A stretch of 64,000 nt of DNA from Siphonodentalium dalli (GCA_032622095.1 CP136065.1:245455474-245519473), one strand, 5' to 3'. Numbered from the stretch's first letter, positions 11,853 to 22,811 are shown. The notes: generated from the letters alone by a model not told the origin. Made by a program: numbers and translations.

Positions 11853-12765
11853 AGGTCAGACCGAACGTGCTTTAAATAGATCAATTGGTCTTCCTGGAAC
11901 AGTGCTCACTGTTGTAAGAGAGGGAACTCTACATTTCTTGACTATTGAAATTTTGTTTGTTTGAAGATTTGTACTAGTAGTTGTACATGTTTATATGGAA
12001 TATTCTCAGTAAATAACTATTCCACGTCTTTCATTAGTTTCAAAAGAAATCAGATTTTTTTTTTCTCCAAGGATTGGTTGAAAGATATTTATAGAACAAT
12101 TCAGAGTGACTTCCCTGGGTGTGAAAGACCAATCAGTCTATTTTAGCCTGATCGGGCTACTATAGATCGATCAATGGTTCACCCAGACCTACTTAAGGAC
12201 TATAGATACTCAAATTATCAGAATTTTATTTTTTTTAATCCGGGAGGGCTCAAAATCGCTCTCACCAGAGGGTATTGTGAGAGCTAAATGCTTGTGCAGG
12301 GGTAATACCTATATTTGGTCTTTGTTTGGAATAATCCAGCCGCAGACAAAACAATTCAAGTTCCAACTTCCATGTTCCATGTTTATCTTTATTTCCATGA
12401 ACTATATTAATTAAACTACAACATGGTACACGACGAAAATTTATAGAGTCAATATATATAGGGTATATATATATGATGAAACACAACATTATATAAATTA
12501 AAAATGAATTCATGTTACAAACTACATTAGTCTAGAAGTTGACAGCATCTGTGTTAAATTTACATTGAAAAATGAAACTGCAGGTTAGGAAGCATGTCAT
12601 TGCAAAAATGATAATACGCACCAAAACATGATATCCAAAAACATTTTCGTCAGGTCATTGTTTATTGTCTTAATTAGAATAATTGTGCGTTTTATTTGAA
12701 TTGATGTAAAAATGCAAGACGAAACATATTGTTCCATGCGGAAATAACCAAGCCGAAACTTTGAA
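11853..12765. other. No gene seen
   Basis: AT-rich sequence between the foldback and the SINE. Probably intronic or downstream of the WSC-PKD exon if that gene continues leftward. Confidence 0.4.
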
Positions 12766-12780
12766 CTGCAATTACTCTAA

Positions 12781-13090
12781 TTGATTGATTGATTGATTGG
12801 GGTTTATTGTCGCTTTAGCCACTAAGGCCATATCACGACATTGCCAGTTTTAGTGGTGGAGGAAATCCGCACACTTGCGAATAATCTAACAGTGATTTCA
12901 ATGGCTAATAAACTCATCAACCATGTGCGACAAACCACCGGCCATCGGCGAGTAACTGGTAACTCCACCAGATAACGATTTCGAGTTACAAAGACCACGA
13001 TGGAAACATGTGGATTTGAACCCTAATCGCCAGCGCTGGAGGGCGAAACGGCTTGGAGTTGTACCCCTAACCGATTGAGCCACCGAGGCC
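12781..13090 (-). mobile_element. tRNA-derived SINE with 15-bp target duplication
   Basis: The element reads on the minus strand from 13090. A box A-like TGGCTCAATCGG (13082-13071) and a box B GGTTCAAATCC (13022-13012) form the tRNA-related head that would serve as an internal RNA polymerase III promoter. A body of about 200 bp follows, with a CAATCAATCAAT tail ending at 12781. Identical 15-bp repeats CTGCAATTACTCTAA flank it at 12766-12780 and 13091-13105, the signature of target-primed insertion. It resembles the tRNA-headed SINEs common in molluscs; the exact family needs a library search. Confidence 0.85.
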
Positions 13091-13266
13091 CTGCAATTAC
13101 TCTAAGTTCATTCACCAGACTAATGGGTCAAAATACAATAGAACTCTTATCCAATAACTTTCAAAGAAATATTACAATTTTGATCCGGTCAATCGTCATG
13201 TACATGCACTTATTTTGCGTTTTGTTGGTCGCGGCAGTTATTTTTACGCGTATCTCTCGCCCACAT

Positions 13267-13383
13267 CGAGGTTCCCAGAGGGTGGATTTAGTGATGTTAG
13301 CCTGCTATGCGGGATAGCGTCACTAAATTCACCCTCTGGGGACCTCATTCTGCAAATGACAGACACAATAGACTCAGACTTGG
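13267..13383. mobile_element. F-family fragment (right-end palindrome)
   Basis: Retains one terminal palindrome (CAGAGGGTGGATTTAG...CTAAATTCACCCTCTG) and a damaged right end CAGACTTGG. Confidence 0.65.
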
Positions 13384-13393
13384 TTTCTTCAGC

Positions 13394-13610
13394 TACAGTA
13401 ATTCCCAAAGTAATTGACCACTTAACCACAGCAGAATTATGGGTAATTTTTCAGGATTTAGTCGGAAATATGGCTTGTTGTCATTCATCGGAAAGCTCTC
13501 GGCGAGAGCTTTCCGATGAATGGCAACAAGCCATATTTCCGACTAAATCCTGAAAAGTTACCCATAATTCTGCTGTAGTTAAAGAGTCGATTACTTAGGG
13601 CATTACTATA
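13394..13610. mobile_element. A-family palindromic MITE inside the intron of the WSC-PKD gene
   Basis: TACAGTAATTCCC to GGCATTACTATA, within 25 bp of the exon's splice donor, on the intronic side. Confidence 0.85.
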
Positions 13611-13634
13611 AAAAACAACAATTTTAATACTTAC

Positions 13635-14146
13635 AGTGAGGATGCCATCCGTGTCCTTGACACATACTTTGCTCACATAAGAGCCCGGAATGTCATATGT
13701 CTTTGTTGTGAAGCAGGTCGTATTGCACTGTTCTTGGCCATATCCCTCACCATGATCCATGCAGTATTCTAGAGCCAAACCATTTCCTTCAGCGAATGAT
13801 GTCAGGGTCACGGGTGTGCCAGCTGCCTGCATGTTCGGGATCACATCATGAGTGACGTCCCTGATTGGAGCTGCGGCGCTGTAGACTGCAAACGAGTTGC
13901 ATGCTCCGCACTGCTGAGATGAGTCACCTTTACATGCCGCGCACGTGGTCGAGTTTCCGTCAGATGGCAAGGTGTTTCCACAGCTGCACATGATGTCTTG
14001 GAATACAAACGCATATGCCAGTTTCATCGCGCCACACACTTCCGCGCATCTGTCGCCGGTGATTCGTTCACTGTCATATCCGGAGGTAAAGGTCAGTCCG
14101 AGCGTTTTAGTTCTCAGGTTACGTACATAGCATCCGAGAAAGGTTG
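13635..14146 (-). CDS. Internal exon encoding a WSC domain and a PKD-like domain (polycystin-1-like or related surface protein)
   Basis: The 512-nt exon reads open throughout on the minus strand. It is bounded by a pyrimidine-rich acceptor ending in CAG (AG at 14148-14147) and a GTAAGT donor starting at 13634. The intron before it is phase 1 and the one after it phase 0. Of the 170 complete codons, residues 1-92 look like a WSC domain: GCYVRNL at 4-10, then CGAM, CSCGNTLPSD at 53-62 and the paired cysteines C68/C71 and C79/C82. Residues 95-170 look like a PKD fold: YCMDHGEGYG at 127-136 in place of the usual YxWDFGDG, TYDIPGSY at 149-156 and CVKDTDG at 161-167. WSC domains bind carbohydrate and PKD domains are extracellular beta-sandwiches; WSC followed by PKD occurs near the N-terminus of polycystin-1-type proteins. 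Remaining exons were not identified. A 217-bp MITE begins 24 bp past the donor. It could also belong to another WSC-PKD adhesion protein, or be one exon of a decayed gene. Confidence 0.8.
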
Positions 14147-14895
14147 CTGGAGTGAAAAGTGAAAAATGTTTAATGTTGGAAACAATTAGAGAATTTAATA
14201 ATCGACTAGTCGATGGTCACGTTGTTTCTCAGTTTTCATACAAAATACATTTTTTGTACATTTTCAATGCTGCGAGAGTCGCGTATGAAATTTACAAAAT
14301 GTTCCACCATGTTCTATCATTGTATTATCATCCATGTACTGATAAAAGTATGCCTGATATTACTTGTATTTTTTGCTCAGTTTTGAATTTGTGTGCTTTG
14401 AATTAGCGCACTGTGCTGCATGAATTCAGACTGACAAAAGTGTTTTCCTGAAAGTCTTGTATCTGTTGACAGTTTTTATCCTTCCTGAAGATACAGGTGT
14501 ATATTATAGCTAGACCAACAGGATGGAAATTTACATCGAGTAGATCATAATTCCACCATCATTTTGTTTTGAAAATGGGAGTATGTGCTCCTAGTATTTA
14601 GGCGGATATATAAATAGTCATGGAGTCAAAGAAGTAAAACCAATACCACACTGACCGCTGACCTCAGAAAAATTTACTATTTGATGCGCGTATTTCAAAT
14701 AGTTGACATCATAAACTCAGACTGTATGACCACAATGTCACTTCAGTGTTGTGAATATGTAGACATGCTTTCTCATTCAGCCTGGAATAATCAATATCTG
14801 TTTGTTCACAACGATTGCAACATCAACGATTTTACCATGATTTATTGCTTTATATTTGAACAATTGTTTTGAGATTGGTTGCCACTATGTCAATA
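14147..14895 (-). other. Intron sequence upstream of the WSC-PKD exon
   Basis: Begins with the pyrimidine-rich acceptor tract on the minus strand. No further exon recognised. Confidence 0.5.
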
Positions 14896-15112
14896 TACAG
14901 TAATGCCCTAAGTAATCGACTCCTTAACCACAGCAGAATTATGGGTAACTTTTCAGGATTTAGTTGGAAATATGGCTTGTTGCCATTCATCGAAAAGCTA
15001 TCCCCGAGAGCATTCCGATGAATGGCAACAAGCCATATTTCCGACTAAATCCTGAAAAGTTACCCATAATTCTGCTGCGGTTAAGGAGTCGATTACTTAG
15101 GGCATTACTCTA
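14896..15112. mobile_element. A-family palindromic MITE
   Basis: TACAGTAATGCCC to GGGCATTACTCTA; arms nearly identical. Confidence 0.9.
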
Positions 15113-15340
15113 ATTGTCTATTGATTCAGTTCAACATTCCGCAATGTATGTAACTTGTTAACATAACCCTCTTAGTTTCCCTGTAGTTTAATATAAACTC
15201 AGAAGTTGTACTATTTTTCACTCAGTTTTAAATTCATGCATCGATGGGTGCACAAAAAATAGTATTTACACAAATTTAAAAACGAGTAAGCTTAAGGTAA
15301 TCGCGATTGTGAAAATAACTCTCCAATAGTTTCATGTTTC

Positions 15341-15470
15341 TTAAAGATGCATAATCCGATTTAATGCCCCTAAATCACTGCCTAAATTATTATTTCCTCC
15401 GCTTCAGGGGTAAGACAAAAAAAAAAGGGTTTTGAATCTCAGGCTTAGACTCACAGAAAAAAATGGCCAT
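15341..15470 (+). mobile_element. K-family left-end fragment
   Basis: TTAAAGATGCATAATCCGA followed by a diverged TTTCCTCCGCTTCAGGGGTAA; the remainder is lost. Confidence 0.55.
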
Positions 15471-16278
15471 CGTTGGACCATTTTATTTCAATTTTGGATT
15501 TCACCAAACACGAAACTAGGAAATTGTCACACGGAAATTGGTTAATAGTTATGTTTTAAATATCGAATAGGAGCTAAATACAATGGTGTATGTGAGGGTA
15601 TTCAACAAAAGACAACGATAACTATCAGGTATATTGTCACCACAGGCTGTCAAAACCCCCAAGTTTATTGGTCAAATGTGTTGAAATATTTTGTAAAAGA
15701 TTAGCAGGATGTTAGATATTTGACTTTTGCAACCTTTGAACAGTAAGTAAGTAATACTGCAAGATAGAGTTTCCCCCTTGCTACACTATTGCGATCGAAG
15801 GTACTCAAACCAGAGCGCAATACAGTTTGACAAGCAGTGTATCTTGGCCATGTTTATGATGGTTGTTTGAAGTGTTATTGTCTATCATCCATTGCGGTAC
15901 ATATACAGTCTCTAATTAGAGTGGAATAAGTGATTCGACTTTCTATGATAGTTTGGAAGATCACTTTATCTTTTCATTTCGACTGTATTTACGTTCCGTA
16001 TTTTTATATGAATCGGATATTAGTTCCGCATGTTGTTAAAAATTATATTGCGGATGTTAAAATCATATCAATATATATATCATTCTAGGTAATCCCTATA
16101 TGATGTACGGGTAGTACAATGTCATAATATGTCATTTGGTATATCAGATTAAATTAGTTTATATCCATTACAAAGTTCTCCCTACATTTTTCTGTATCTG
16201 GAAAGGTATAATAACCCATGCTTACTATGCCAGTCTACAGTCAGAAAAATATAAAAATAAAACCCTCTTTGGTGGAGG
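15471..16278. other. No gene seen
   Basis: AT-rich presumed intron; nothing recognised on either strand. Confidence 0.4.
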
Positions 16279-16286
16279 CAGGTGGG

Positions 16287-16658
16287 CAGGGGCGCCGGAA
16301 GAGGGGGGCAGAGGGGGCAGCTGACCCCCCTGCCCTTGACCAAGGGGGGCGAGCGGGGGCAGGACTTGCCCTTTTTCTGGAGACAGAAAATGCTTTTTGT
16401 GTGTTTAATCTCGTGTTTTTATAGCAAAATGTGACTTTTTTGGTCCAAATACCACCAATTTCACAAGGAATATTAATTTTTTGTCAATTTTATCACAAAA
16501 CGGCCATAAAAACCGACAAATACCATTAAAATAGGGATTTTTGCCAATGAATTTATGGTTATTTTCCCGAGTTTGCGGAGAAAATGCCCTTTTTTGCGGA
16601 AAAGTGCCCTTTTTGTAGGCTCTGCCCCCCCTGCCCTTGGATGCTTCCGGCGCCCCTG
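16287..16658. mobile_element. hAT-like MITE, 372 bp, with exact 8-bp target duplication
   Basis: Termini are CAGGGGCGCCGGAAG and CTTCCGGCGCCCCTG. The 8-bp repeat CAGGTGGG is present at 16279-16286 and 16659-16666. The ends are G/C-rich and contain GGGGGCAG / CTGCCC subterminal motifs; the middle is AT-rich and non-coding. Confidence 0.85.
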
Positions 16659-16880
16659 CAGGTGGGGTAGTTGCCTCCCACTGTTCTGTCGCCCCAGGGC
16701 TCAACCTGCTACATCTGAGGTCTATAACCTGCTCAACCTGCTACATCTGAGGTCTATAAATACTCACCTCCACCTTGAGCTGAATCAAGTATCGTTACAA
16801 TCTGCAAAAAATAAAAATTAACATTAGGGTGACATTTCTGCTTCCTATTAAACCCATAATACCTTAGTTTATACCATGAA

Positions 16881-17167
16881 TACAGTAATGCCCTAAATAA
16901 TCAACTCCTTAACCACAGCAGAATTATGGGTAATTTTTCAGGATTTAGTCGGAAATATGGCTTGTTGCCATTCATCGGAAAGCTCTCAGGGAGATATTTT
17001 CAGCACAATTGAAATTTAATTTTCAGCACATTAATTTCATTCATGAGGGTCAACCTCCCCGAGAGCTTTCCGATGAATGGCAACAAGCCATATTTCCGAC
17101 TAAATCCTAAAAAGTTACCCATAATTCTGCTGTGGTTAAGGGGTCGATTACTTAGGGCATTACTGTA
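16881..17167. mobile_element. A-family palindromic MITE with an expanded loop
   Basis: Normal arms, but about 70 extra bases lie at the centre, themselves bracketed by a short inverse pair (GGGAG / CTCCC) and containing two TTTCAGCACA words. Confidence 0.85.
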
Positions 17168-17337
17168 GCATGACATTTGACGTGCATGTACCTTACAAAT
17201 TAGGGATGTGGACCGGGCCACACAAAAAACGGTATGGTCCAGACCGCGGACTGGACCCTCATCATTGGACAGGTCCACCCATGGTAGTTCGGTACTATAC
17301 CAGTTCGCAAACTTTAATACATAGATGTATGCCTTGC

Positions 17338-17735
17338 TTAACCCTTTACCCAACAAACCGGCCAAAACCGGCCAAATAAAGCTTCAACAGCCTAAAATAT
17401 CTTCGGTCTGTCTCAATAGAACCATACAAATATGGATATCATTGGAACCGGCTCCTTGACCACATTGTGATGGTTACAGTTATGCCCTGTGCCAATGCAT
17501 TCTCTTATATATGCGAGTCGACCATAGGTCGCCTCGCATATATAAGAGAATGCATTGGCCTAAAAAAAATCTTTTTTTAACACTTTTTACCATTTTCTTA
17601 CATTCTTTAACAATTTTATAATTTTTAATGTGTTAAGCCAATGCATTCTCTTATATATGCGAGGCGACCTATGGTCGACTCGCATATATAAGAGAATGCA
17701 TTGGCACAGGGCCGTTCTGTTGGGTAAAGGGTTAA
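17338..17735 (+). mobile_element. B-family TTAA element (reference copy)
   Basis: TTAACCCTTTACCCAACA at the left and TGTTGGGTAAAGGGTTAA at the right give TTAA target sites and CCC..GGG ends, as in piggyBac-type elements. The left arm carries a unique 150-bp stretch (AAGCTTCAACAGCC, TCTTCGGTCTGTC, ATGGATATCATTGGAACC). Two copies of the 69-bp hairpin follow in opposite orientation (about 17491-17559 and 17638-17706), separated by an AT-rich spacer. No transposase. Confidence 0.9.
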
Positions 17736-17888
17736 GTACTGGCCGTAGTGGGATTAACTGGTATGGAACTCCATTAAAGCTCCAATCGCCAGCCAATACA
17801 CAGAGTGTGATGAAGCTTCAACATAGGTCGCGAATCGCAATATACTAGCCTATAGTTGCCAATATCTAACTCCACTGATTGAAGTAAC

Positions 17889-18105
17889 TACAGTAATGCT
17901 CTAAATAATCGACCCCTTAACCACAGCAGAATTATGGGTAATTTTTCAGGATTTAGTCGGAAATATGGCTTGTTGCCATTCATCGGAAAGCTGTCACTGA
18001 GAGCTTTCCGATGATTGACAACAAGCCATATTTCCGACTAAATCCTGAGAAATTACCCATAATTCTGCTGTGGTTAAGGGGTCGATTATTTAGGGCATTA
18101 CTGTA
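17889..18105. mobile_element. A-family palindromic MITE (reference copy)
   Basis: The whole 217 bp is one palindrome: TACAGTAATGCTCTAAATAA on the left and TTATTTAGGGCATTACTGTA on the right, with TTGCCATTCATCGGAAAGC at the loop side. TA outside CAGT ends suggests a TA-targeting Tc1/mariner-type MITE. No coding capacity. Confidence 0.9.
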
Positions 18106-18260
18106 CATAGATCTGGAATCTATCTGGAATATGTCAGTTGGCAATATTATAAAAACAAAACGTTATGAGTGCTAATTTAAAAGACTTGGATCATAGCATG
18201 TGGGGGGACGGGGTAGCAGAAAATGAATTAATACTCTCCAGTGAGTCACAGTCACAAGTT

Positions 18261-18545
18261 TTAAAGGTACTCAATCCGATCAGACGCTTCTAAATTACTA
18301 TTTTTTGGGGGGTAAAAAATATTTAAAGCAAAGCTCAGAGTGATCAGATATTGATTTTTGAAGTTTGTTATTTCTTGAGATGTGTAATATGTGGACCAGA
18401 AACACGTGATCAAACAGAGGGTCTCGGACAAAATTGCGGATGGATGTGATACTTTAGTGATAATATGGCCATATTTTGTTGAACAAAATGTTGATAAGGC
18501 CAAAAAAAAAAGATTGTATGTTTCCGCTAACGGAGCAAAAAAATT
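18261..18545 (-). mobile_element. K-family element, diverged partial copy
   Basis: Begins TTAAAGGTACTCAATCCGAT, the inverse of the right end of the copy at 28452-28910. It continues with CTCAGAGTGATCAGATAT and GTCTCGGACAAAATTGCGGA in the usual order, so it appears to be rearranged. Confidence 0.6.
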
Positions 18546-18886
18546 AGGGTACATGTAGGTAGGTAGGGAATTTTTTTATTTTGATATTTTTTTATGCAGC
18601 TGCAGAAATATTGAACTACATGGACCCAAGTGAGATAAAATGCGAACCCATGTTGTGGGGAAAGTATTACTTGATCAACACAGTGGAATTATACATTAAG
18701 ATTAATAAAAGATCAAGCTTATTTCATGTTTAAGTATGTTTTTTATTATTCACATACCACATTTTCATAAATTTGGCTATAAACTTGGTACGAAATTGAT
18801 GTCACTAACTTTTTTATCAGTTTATAAGAATTTTACCAATAATACCGCCATTATACCGTACTTGTATTGTGACGACTACATCCCAT

Positions 18887-19018
18887 TGTCTGTGGGTAGC
18901 CAGTACACCCAACTGAGCATGCCTGGTTTTTGGTTCCCTAGAGCCGGACTGGACTGGACCACCTCTTCCCTGGACCTGACCGGTCCGCGTCCCTATAACG
19001 CTTGCATGATTATACAGG
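18887..19018 (+). repeat. First copy of a 130-bp direct duplication
   Basis: TGTCTGTGGGTAGCC to GATTATACAGG. Differs from the copy at 19397 mainly by an extra 6 bp (CTGACC region). Confidence 0.85.
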
Positions 19019-19396
19019 ACGGTCCTAATTTCCCGCCAAATCTGGACCGGAAGTTGTGATCAAACAAGAACTTCAGCGAGAAGGTATGACTCTTTTAATT
19101 AAACTGACTTATTAAGTCTAGTGAGTCACAACCTTCGATGTTCAGAATACACATAGTGAATATATCTCGTTTGTCACGTTCTGGTGAGCAATGAAGGTCG
19201 ACCAGGCTATGGTCTTACAATCTCGTCCAAATACGGATACGATAGGCGAGAATCGCATGCGTTTTGATATATAGAGTTGTTTTTATGAGCCATCAGGCCC
19301 CCTCGATATCAATTTGAAAAAGGGGTGACGTTGCTTAACGCGCCTGCGGCGCTTCAATAACAGTTTGAATTTTGTGTTTCCCAACAGGTCTTAGAC

Positions 19397-19523
19397 TGTC
19401 TGTGGGTAGCCAGTACACCCAACTGAGCATGCCTGGTTTTTGGTTCCCTAGAGCCGGACTGGACTGGACCACCTCTTCCCTGGACCGGTCCGCGTCCCTA
19501 TAACGCTTGCATGATTATACAGG
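19397..19523 (+). repeat. Second copy of the 130-bp duplication, flanked by a 13-bp direct repeat
   Basis: The copy lies between ACAGGTCTTAGAC at 19384-19396 and the same 13 bases at 19519-19531. This looks like a target-site duplication created when the copy inserted. Confidence 0.8.
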
Positions 19524-19531
19524 TCTTAGAC

Positions 19532-19960
19532 AGTGCCGTCCGCCTCCAAGCAAGCCCACCCACCCTAAAAGTGATTTTTCCTATAGTGTTTTTGAAACGT
19601 GTCTCTTTGTGGTGTCATTCTTTTGGTATGATTTTTTACTAAATAACGGGTATGTTAGAGTTACATTTCTTTGAATTTTACAATCGAAACATATTCGCAT
19701 GCGATGCTGAGTCACGCGGGACACGGCAAACTAAATCGCGCGCAAATTGGCTTGCGATTTTTCAGCATCCCACCCCATTTGGCATGCGATAGCGTTTGTA
19801 CTAGGTGGGTCGACACATGCACGGGATACTTATATAAATTTTAACACGTCGTATTGAATTTTTGTCAGCCTAGCAAAAAATGCAAAGATCGTCTCTGACA
19901 GAGAGCGTATCAGGCTGCAAAACAGAGTTCAGTCCCCTCGCTACGCTATGTCTGACCGCT
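19532..19960. other. No gene seen
   Basis: No exon, element end or array recognised. Confidence 0.35.
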
Positions 19961-21015
19961 GAATCCGAATTAACGCTCGCAAATTACTATTTCCTTGGCT
20001 TCGGGGGTAAAATATTTGATTCGAGTCGAGGAACCCATCCATCAAAGCCATGAGCGTACTCCGCGTAGGAACCGGGGGGGGGGGAGGGGGGAAATGGTCA
20101 ACAATTAAACTACCACTGGTTTGTGTTATCATACAAGTACAAACATTTAGGTTAATTTTGTATCGGGTAATAAATTATAACTCCCCGTATGGTGCTATCC
20201 ACCGGCCTTTGCTCCTTATAAGCCTTCTTGTTAGTACTCTCTCTCAGAAATCATTGTGTTATCCCACAAACAGTATCTAATTTGTCCAAAGCTCCAAAAT
20301 AAATCAACACCAAGATTTCCAAGATGAATTCAATATGAAATTATTTGAAGAGTAAATACGGAAACCAGACCATCGAAGGTAAGCTACGATTCATCACAGC
20401 TAGTACTTTGGCACTGCTTAAATGGCGAATCTGCCTGCTTTATCGAGGCCATCTTTCAGTTACATGCACTACTACTATGGATTAGGCTGGGAAAGCTGAG
20501 AATGTGAATATATAGTTATGTAAGTATAAACATATATGTCATGTTTTCGTGGAAGACTGCTCCATTTGTACACACACTCTTATGAGAGTCAAAAATGATA
20601 TCCATACTATTCTGTACAACAGGTGAAAAACTAGAATATGGCCCCTCATATTCGACTTTCCTACGCCCCTGATACCCCCCCCCCCCCCCCCAATAATTAT
20701 ACCTTCCTACGCCCCTGATCAAACCTCAGAGTGATCAGATATCGATGTTTGAAATCTATTATTTTACACCACTGACAATTTGAAGTGGCCCAGTAAACAG
20801 TTGACGAGAACACGGTCTCGGACCAAATTGCCGATGAAGATGGATAACTCTAAAATCAACTGGCTTTTTTGTGTCAGATATTTGACAAAACGGAAAAATT
20901 TCGCTGACCAAAATGTTGATAAATAACAGGTTTTGGGCAATTTTATACTATAGTTAACTGTGGTTATAGCATTATTTTTGGGCAATTACTCGATTCTGAT
21001 AACGGAAGCGGCATT
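19961..21015 (+). mobile_element. K-family element split by a hAT-like insertion
   Basis: The left part (to 20048) and right part (from 20718) together match 28460-28850. The right end is missing where the mini-exon array begins. Confidence 0.75.
20049..20717. mobile_element. hAT-like insertion splitting a K element
   Basis: The right end is CCTACGCCCCTG and the left end is a degraded inverse (CATGAGCG..GCGTAGGAACC). Near-identical 8-bp repeats ATCAAAGC (20041-20048) and ATCAAACC (20718-20725) flank it. Sequence outside joins to match the uninterrupted K copy at 28452-28910. Runs of G (about 20071) and C (about 20677) lie near the ends. Non-coding. Confidence 0.75.
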
Positions 21016-22811
21016 TCATATAATAAGCCCCATATACAACTCACCGTGAGCACCAGTAATACTGGTATAGCTGTGTAATCCATGGCTGGCAGCGACTGAC
21101 AGAGTCACCCTATCCCACCCCTCGATCCTGCCCCCAACCCTCACCGGCTGACCCCCTCCCCATATAAAACTCACCGTGAGTACCAGTAATACTTGTATAG
21201 ATTTGTAATCCATGGCTGGAAGCGACTGATAAGAGTCCCCCACCCCATCCCACCCATCGATTCTGCCCACCCCTCTCCGGCTGACCCCTCCCCATATAAA
21301 ACTCATCATGAGCACCAGCTGTTTAATTCATGGCTGGCAGCGACTGTCAGAGTCCCTCCCATCACACCCCTCGATCCTGATTCCTGCCCCAACCCTCCCC
21401 GGCTGACCCCCTCCCCATATAAACTCACCGTGAGTACCAGTTATACTGATCTAGCTGCATAATCCATGGCTGACAGCGCCTGATAGAGCCCCCCCCCAAT
21501 CACATCCCTCGATTCTGCCCCACCCATCCCGGTTGAACCCCTCCCCATATAAACTCACCGTGAGTACCAGTGATATTGGTCTAGCTTTGTAATCCATGGC
21601 TGGCAGCGACTGATAAGAGTCCCCGCACCCCATCACATCCCTCGATTCTGCCCCACCCCTCCCCGGCTGACCCCCTTCCCATATAAAACTCACCGTGAGT
21701 ACCAGTAATACTGGTATAGCTGTGTAATCCACGGCTGGCAGCGACTGACAGAGTCAACCCATCACATCCCTCGATTCTGCCCCATCCCTCTAGGCTGACC
21801 CCTTCCCCATATAAAACTCACCGTGAGTACCAGTAATACTGATATAGCTGTGTAATCCGCGGCTGGCAGCGACTGATAAGAGTCCCCCCACCCCATCCCA
21901 CCCTCGATCCCGCCCTCGCCCCTCCCCGGCTGACCCCCTCCCCATATAAAACTCACCGTGAGTACCAGTAATACTTGTATAGCTTTGTAATCCATGGCTG
22001 GCAGCGACTGACAGTGTCACCCCATCCCACCCTCTCTCCTATCCAGCCCTCCCCGGCTGACCCCCTTCCCATATAAAACTCACCGTGTGTACCAGTAATA
22101 TTGGTATAGCTTTGTAAGCCATGGCTGGCAGCAACTGATTAGAGTCCCCGCACCCCATCACATCCCTCGATCCCGCCCTTATCCCTCCCGGCTGACCCCT
22201 CCCCTGTTGACTCCCTCCCCATGTAAACTCACCGTGAGTACCAGTAATACTGGTATAACTGTAATCCATGGCTGGCAGCGACTGATAAGAGTCCCCCACC
22301 ATCCCACTCTCGATCCCGCCCTCACCCCTCCCCGGTTGACCCCTTCCCCATATAAAACTCACCGTGAGTACCAGTAATACTGGTATAACTGTAATCCATG
22401 GCTGGCAGCTACTGATAAGAGTCTCCCATCCCACCCCTCGATTCTGCCCCACCCCTCTCGGCTGACCCCCCATCCCCATATAAAACTCTCCGTGAGTACC
22501 AGTAATATTGGTATAGCTTTGTAATCCATGGCTGGCAGCGACTGATATAGTCCCCCATCCCACCTCAACCCTGCCGCTACCCCTCCCTGACTGACCCCCT
22601 CCCCATATAAAACTCACCGTGAGTACCATGCAGTAACACTGGTATAGCTTTGTAATCCATGGCTGGCAGCGACTAATAGAGCCCCCCTATCACATCCCTC
22701 GATTCTACCCCACCCCTCTAGGCTGACCCCCCTCCCCATATAAAACTCACCGTGAGTACCAGTAATACTGGTATAGCTTTGTAATCCATGGCTGGCAGCG
22801 ACTGACAGCCG
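21016..22811 (-). repeat. Tandem array of about 14 mini-exon/donor units, period about 131 bp
   Basis: Read on the minus strand, each unit contains CTGCCAGCCATGG, the MDYKAIPVLLVLT-like codons, a GTGAGT donor, and a G-rich stretch ending near GACTCTTATCAG before the next unit. The ATG sites fall near 21081, 21211, 21331, 21465, 21595, 21729, 21859, 21990, 22119, 22266, 22397, 22527, 22656 and 22787. The ATG is lost in two copies (near 21729 and 21859). The GTGAGT is damaged in the copies near 21305 (ATGAGT), 22085 (ACGAGT side of a GTGTGT change) and 22490 (GAGAGT). Two reading frames stay open over several units, which follows from period and composition and is not evidence of a repeat protein. 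The left edge abuts a truncated K element. Confidence 0.85.
22751..22789 (-). CDS. Possible first coding exon: start codon plus signal-peptide N-terminus
   Basis: On the minus strand an ATG sits in an optimal Kozak context (GCCATGG). It encodes MDYKAIPVLLVLT, then meets a consensus donor (ACG^GTGAGT, GT at 22750-22749) in phase 0. The peptide has a short polar start and a hydrophobic run, as a secretory signal should, and the rest of the signal would lie in the next exon. This is the copy nearest the possible promoter; about 13 further copies follow downstream in tandem. It lies 8.6 kb upstream of the WSC-PKD exon on the same strand, and a signal peptide suits that extracellular product. Direct splicing to that exon would shift the frame (phase 0 into phase 1), so at least one intermediate exon of length 3n+1 is required, and I did not find it. 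It could instead start an unrelated gene. Confidence 0.45.

Noticed and set aside
13012-13082. tRNA gene
   Set aside because: A and B box words are present, but no tRNA cloverleaf or anticodon arm is evident; the body, tail and 15-bp target duplication show a SINE.
22039-22629. Long secreted repeat protein read through the mini-exon array
   Set aside because: The 196-codon frame depends on unit lengths and ignores strong splice donors; indels shift the frame between units.
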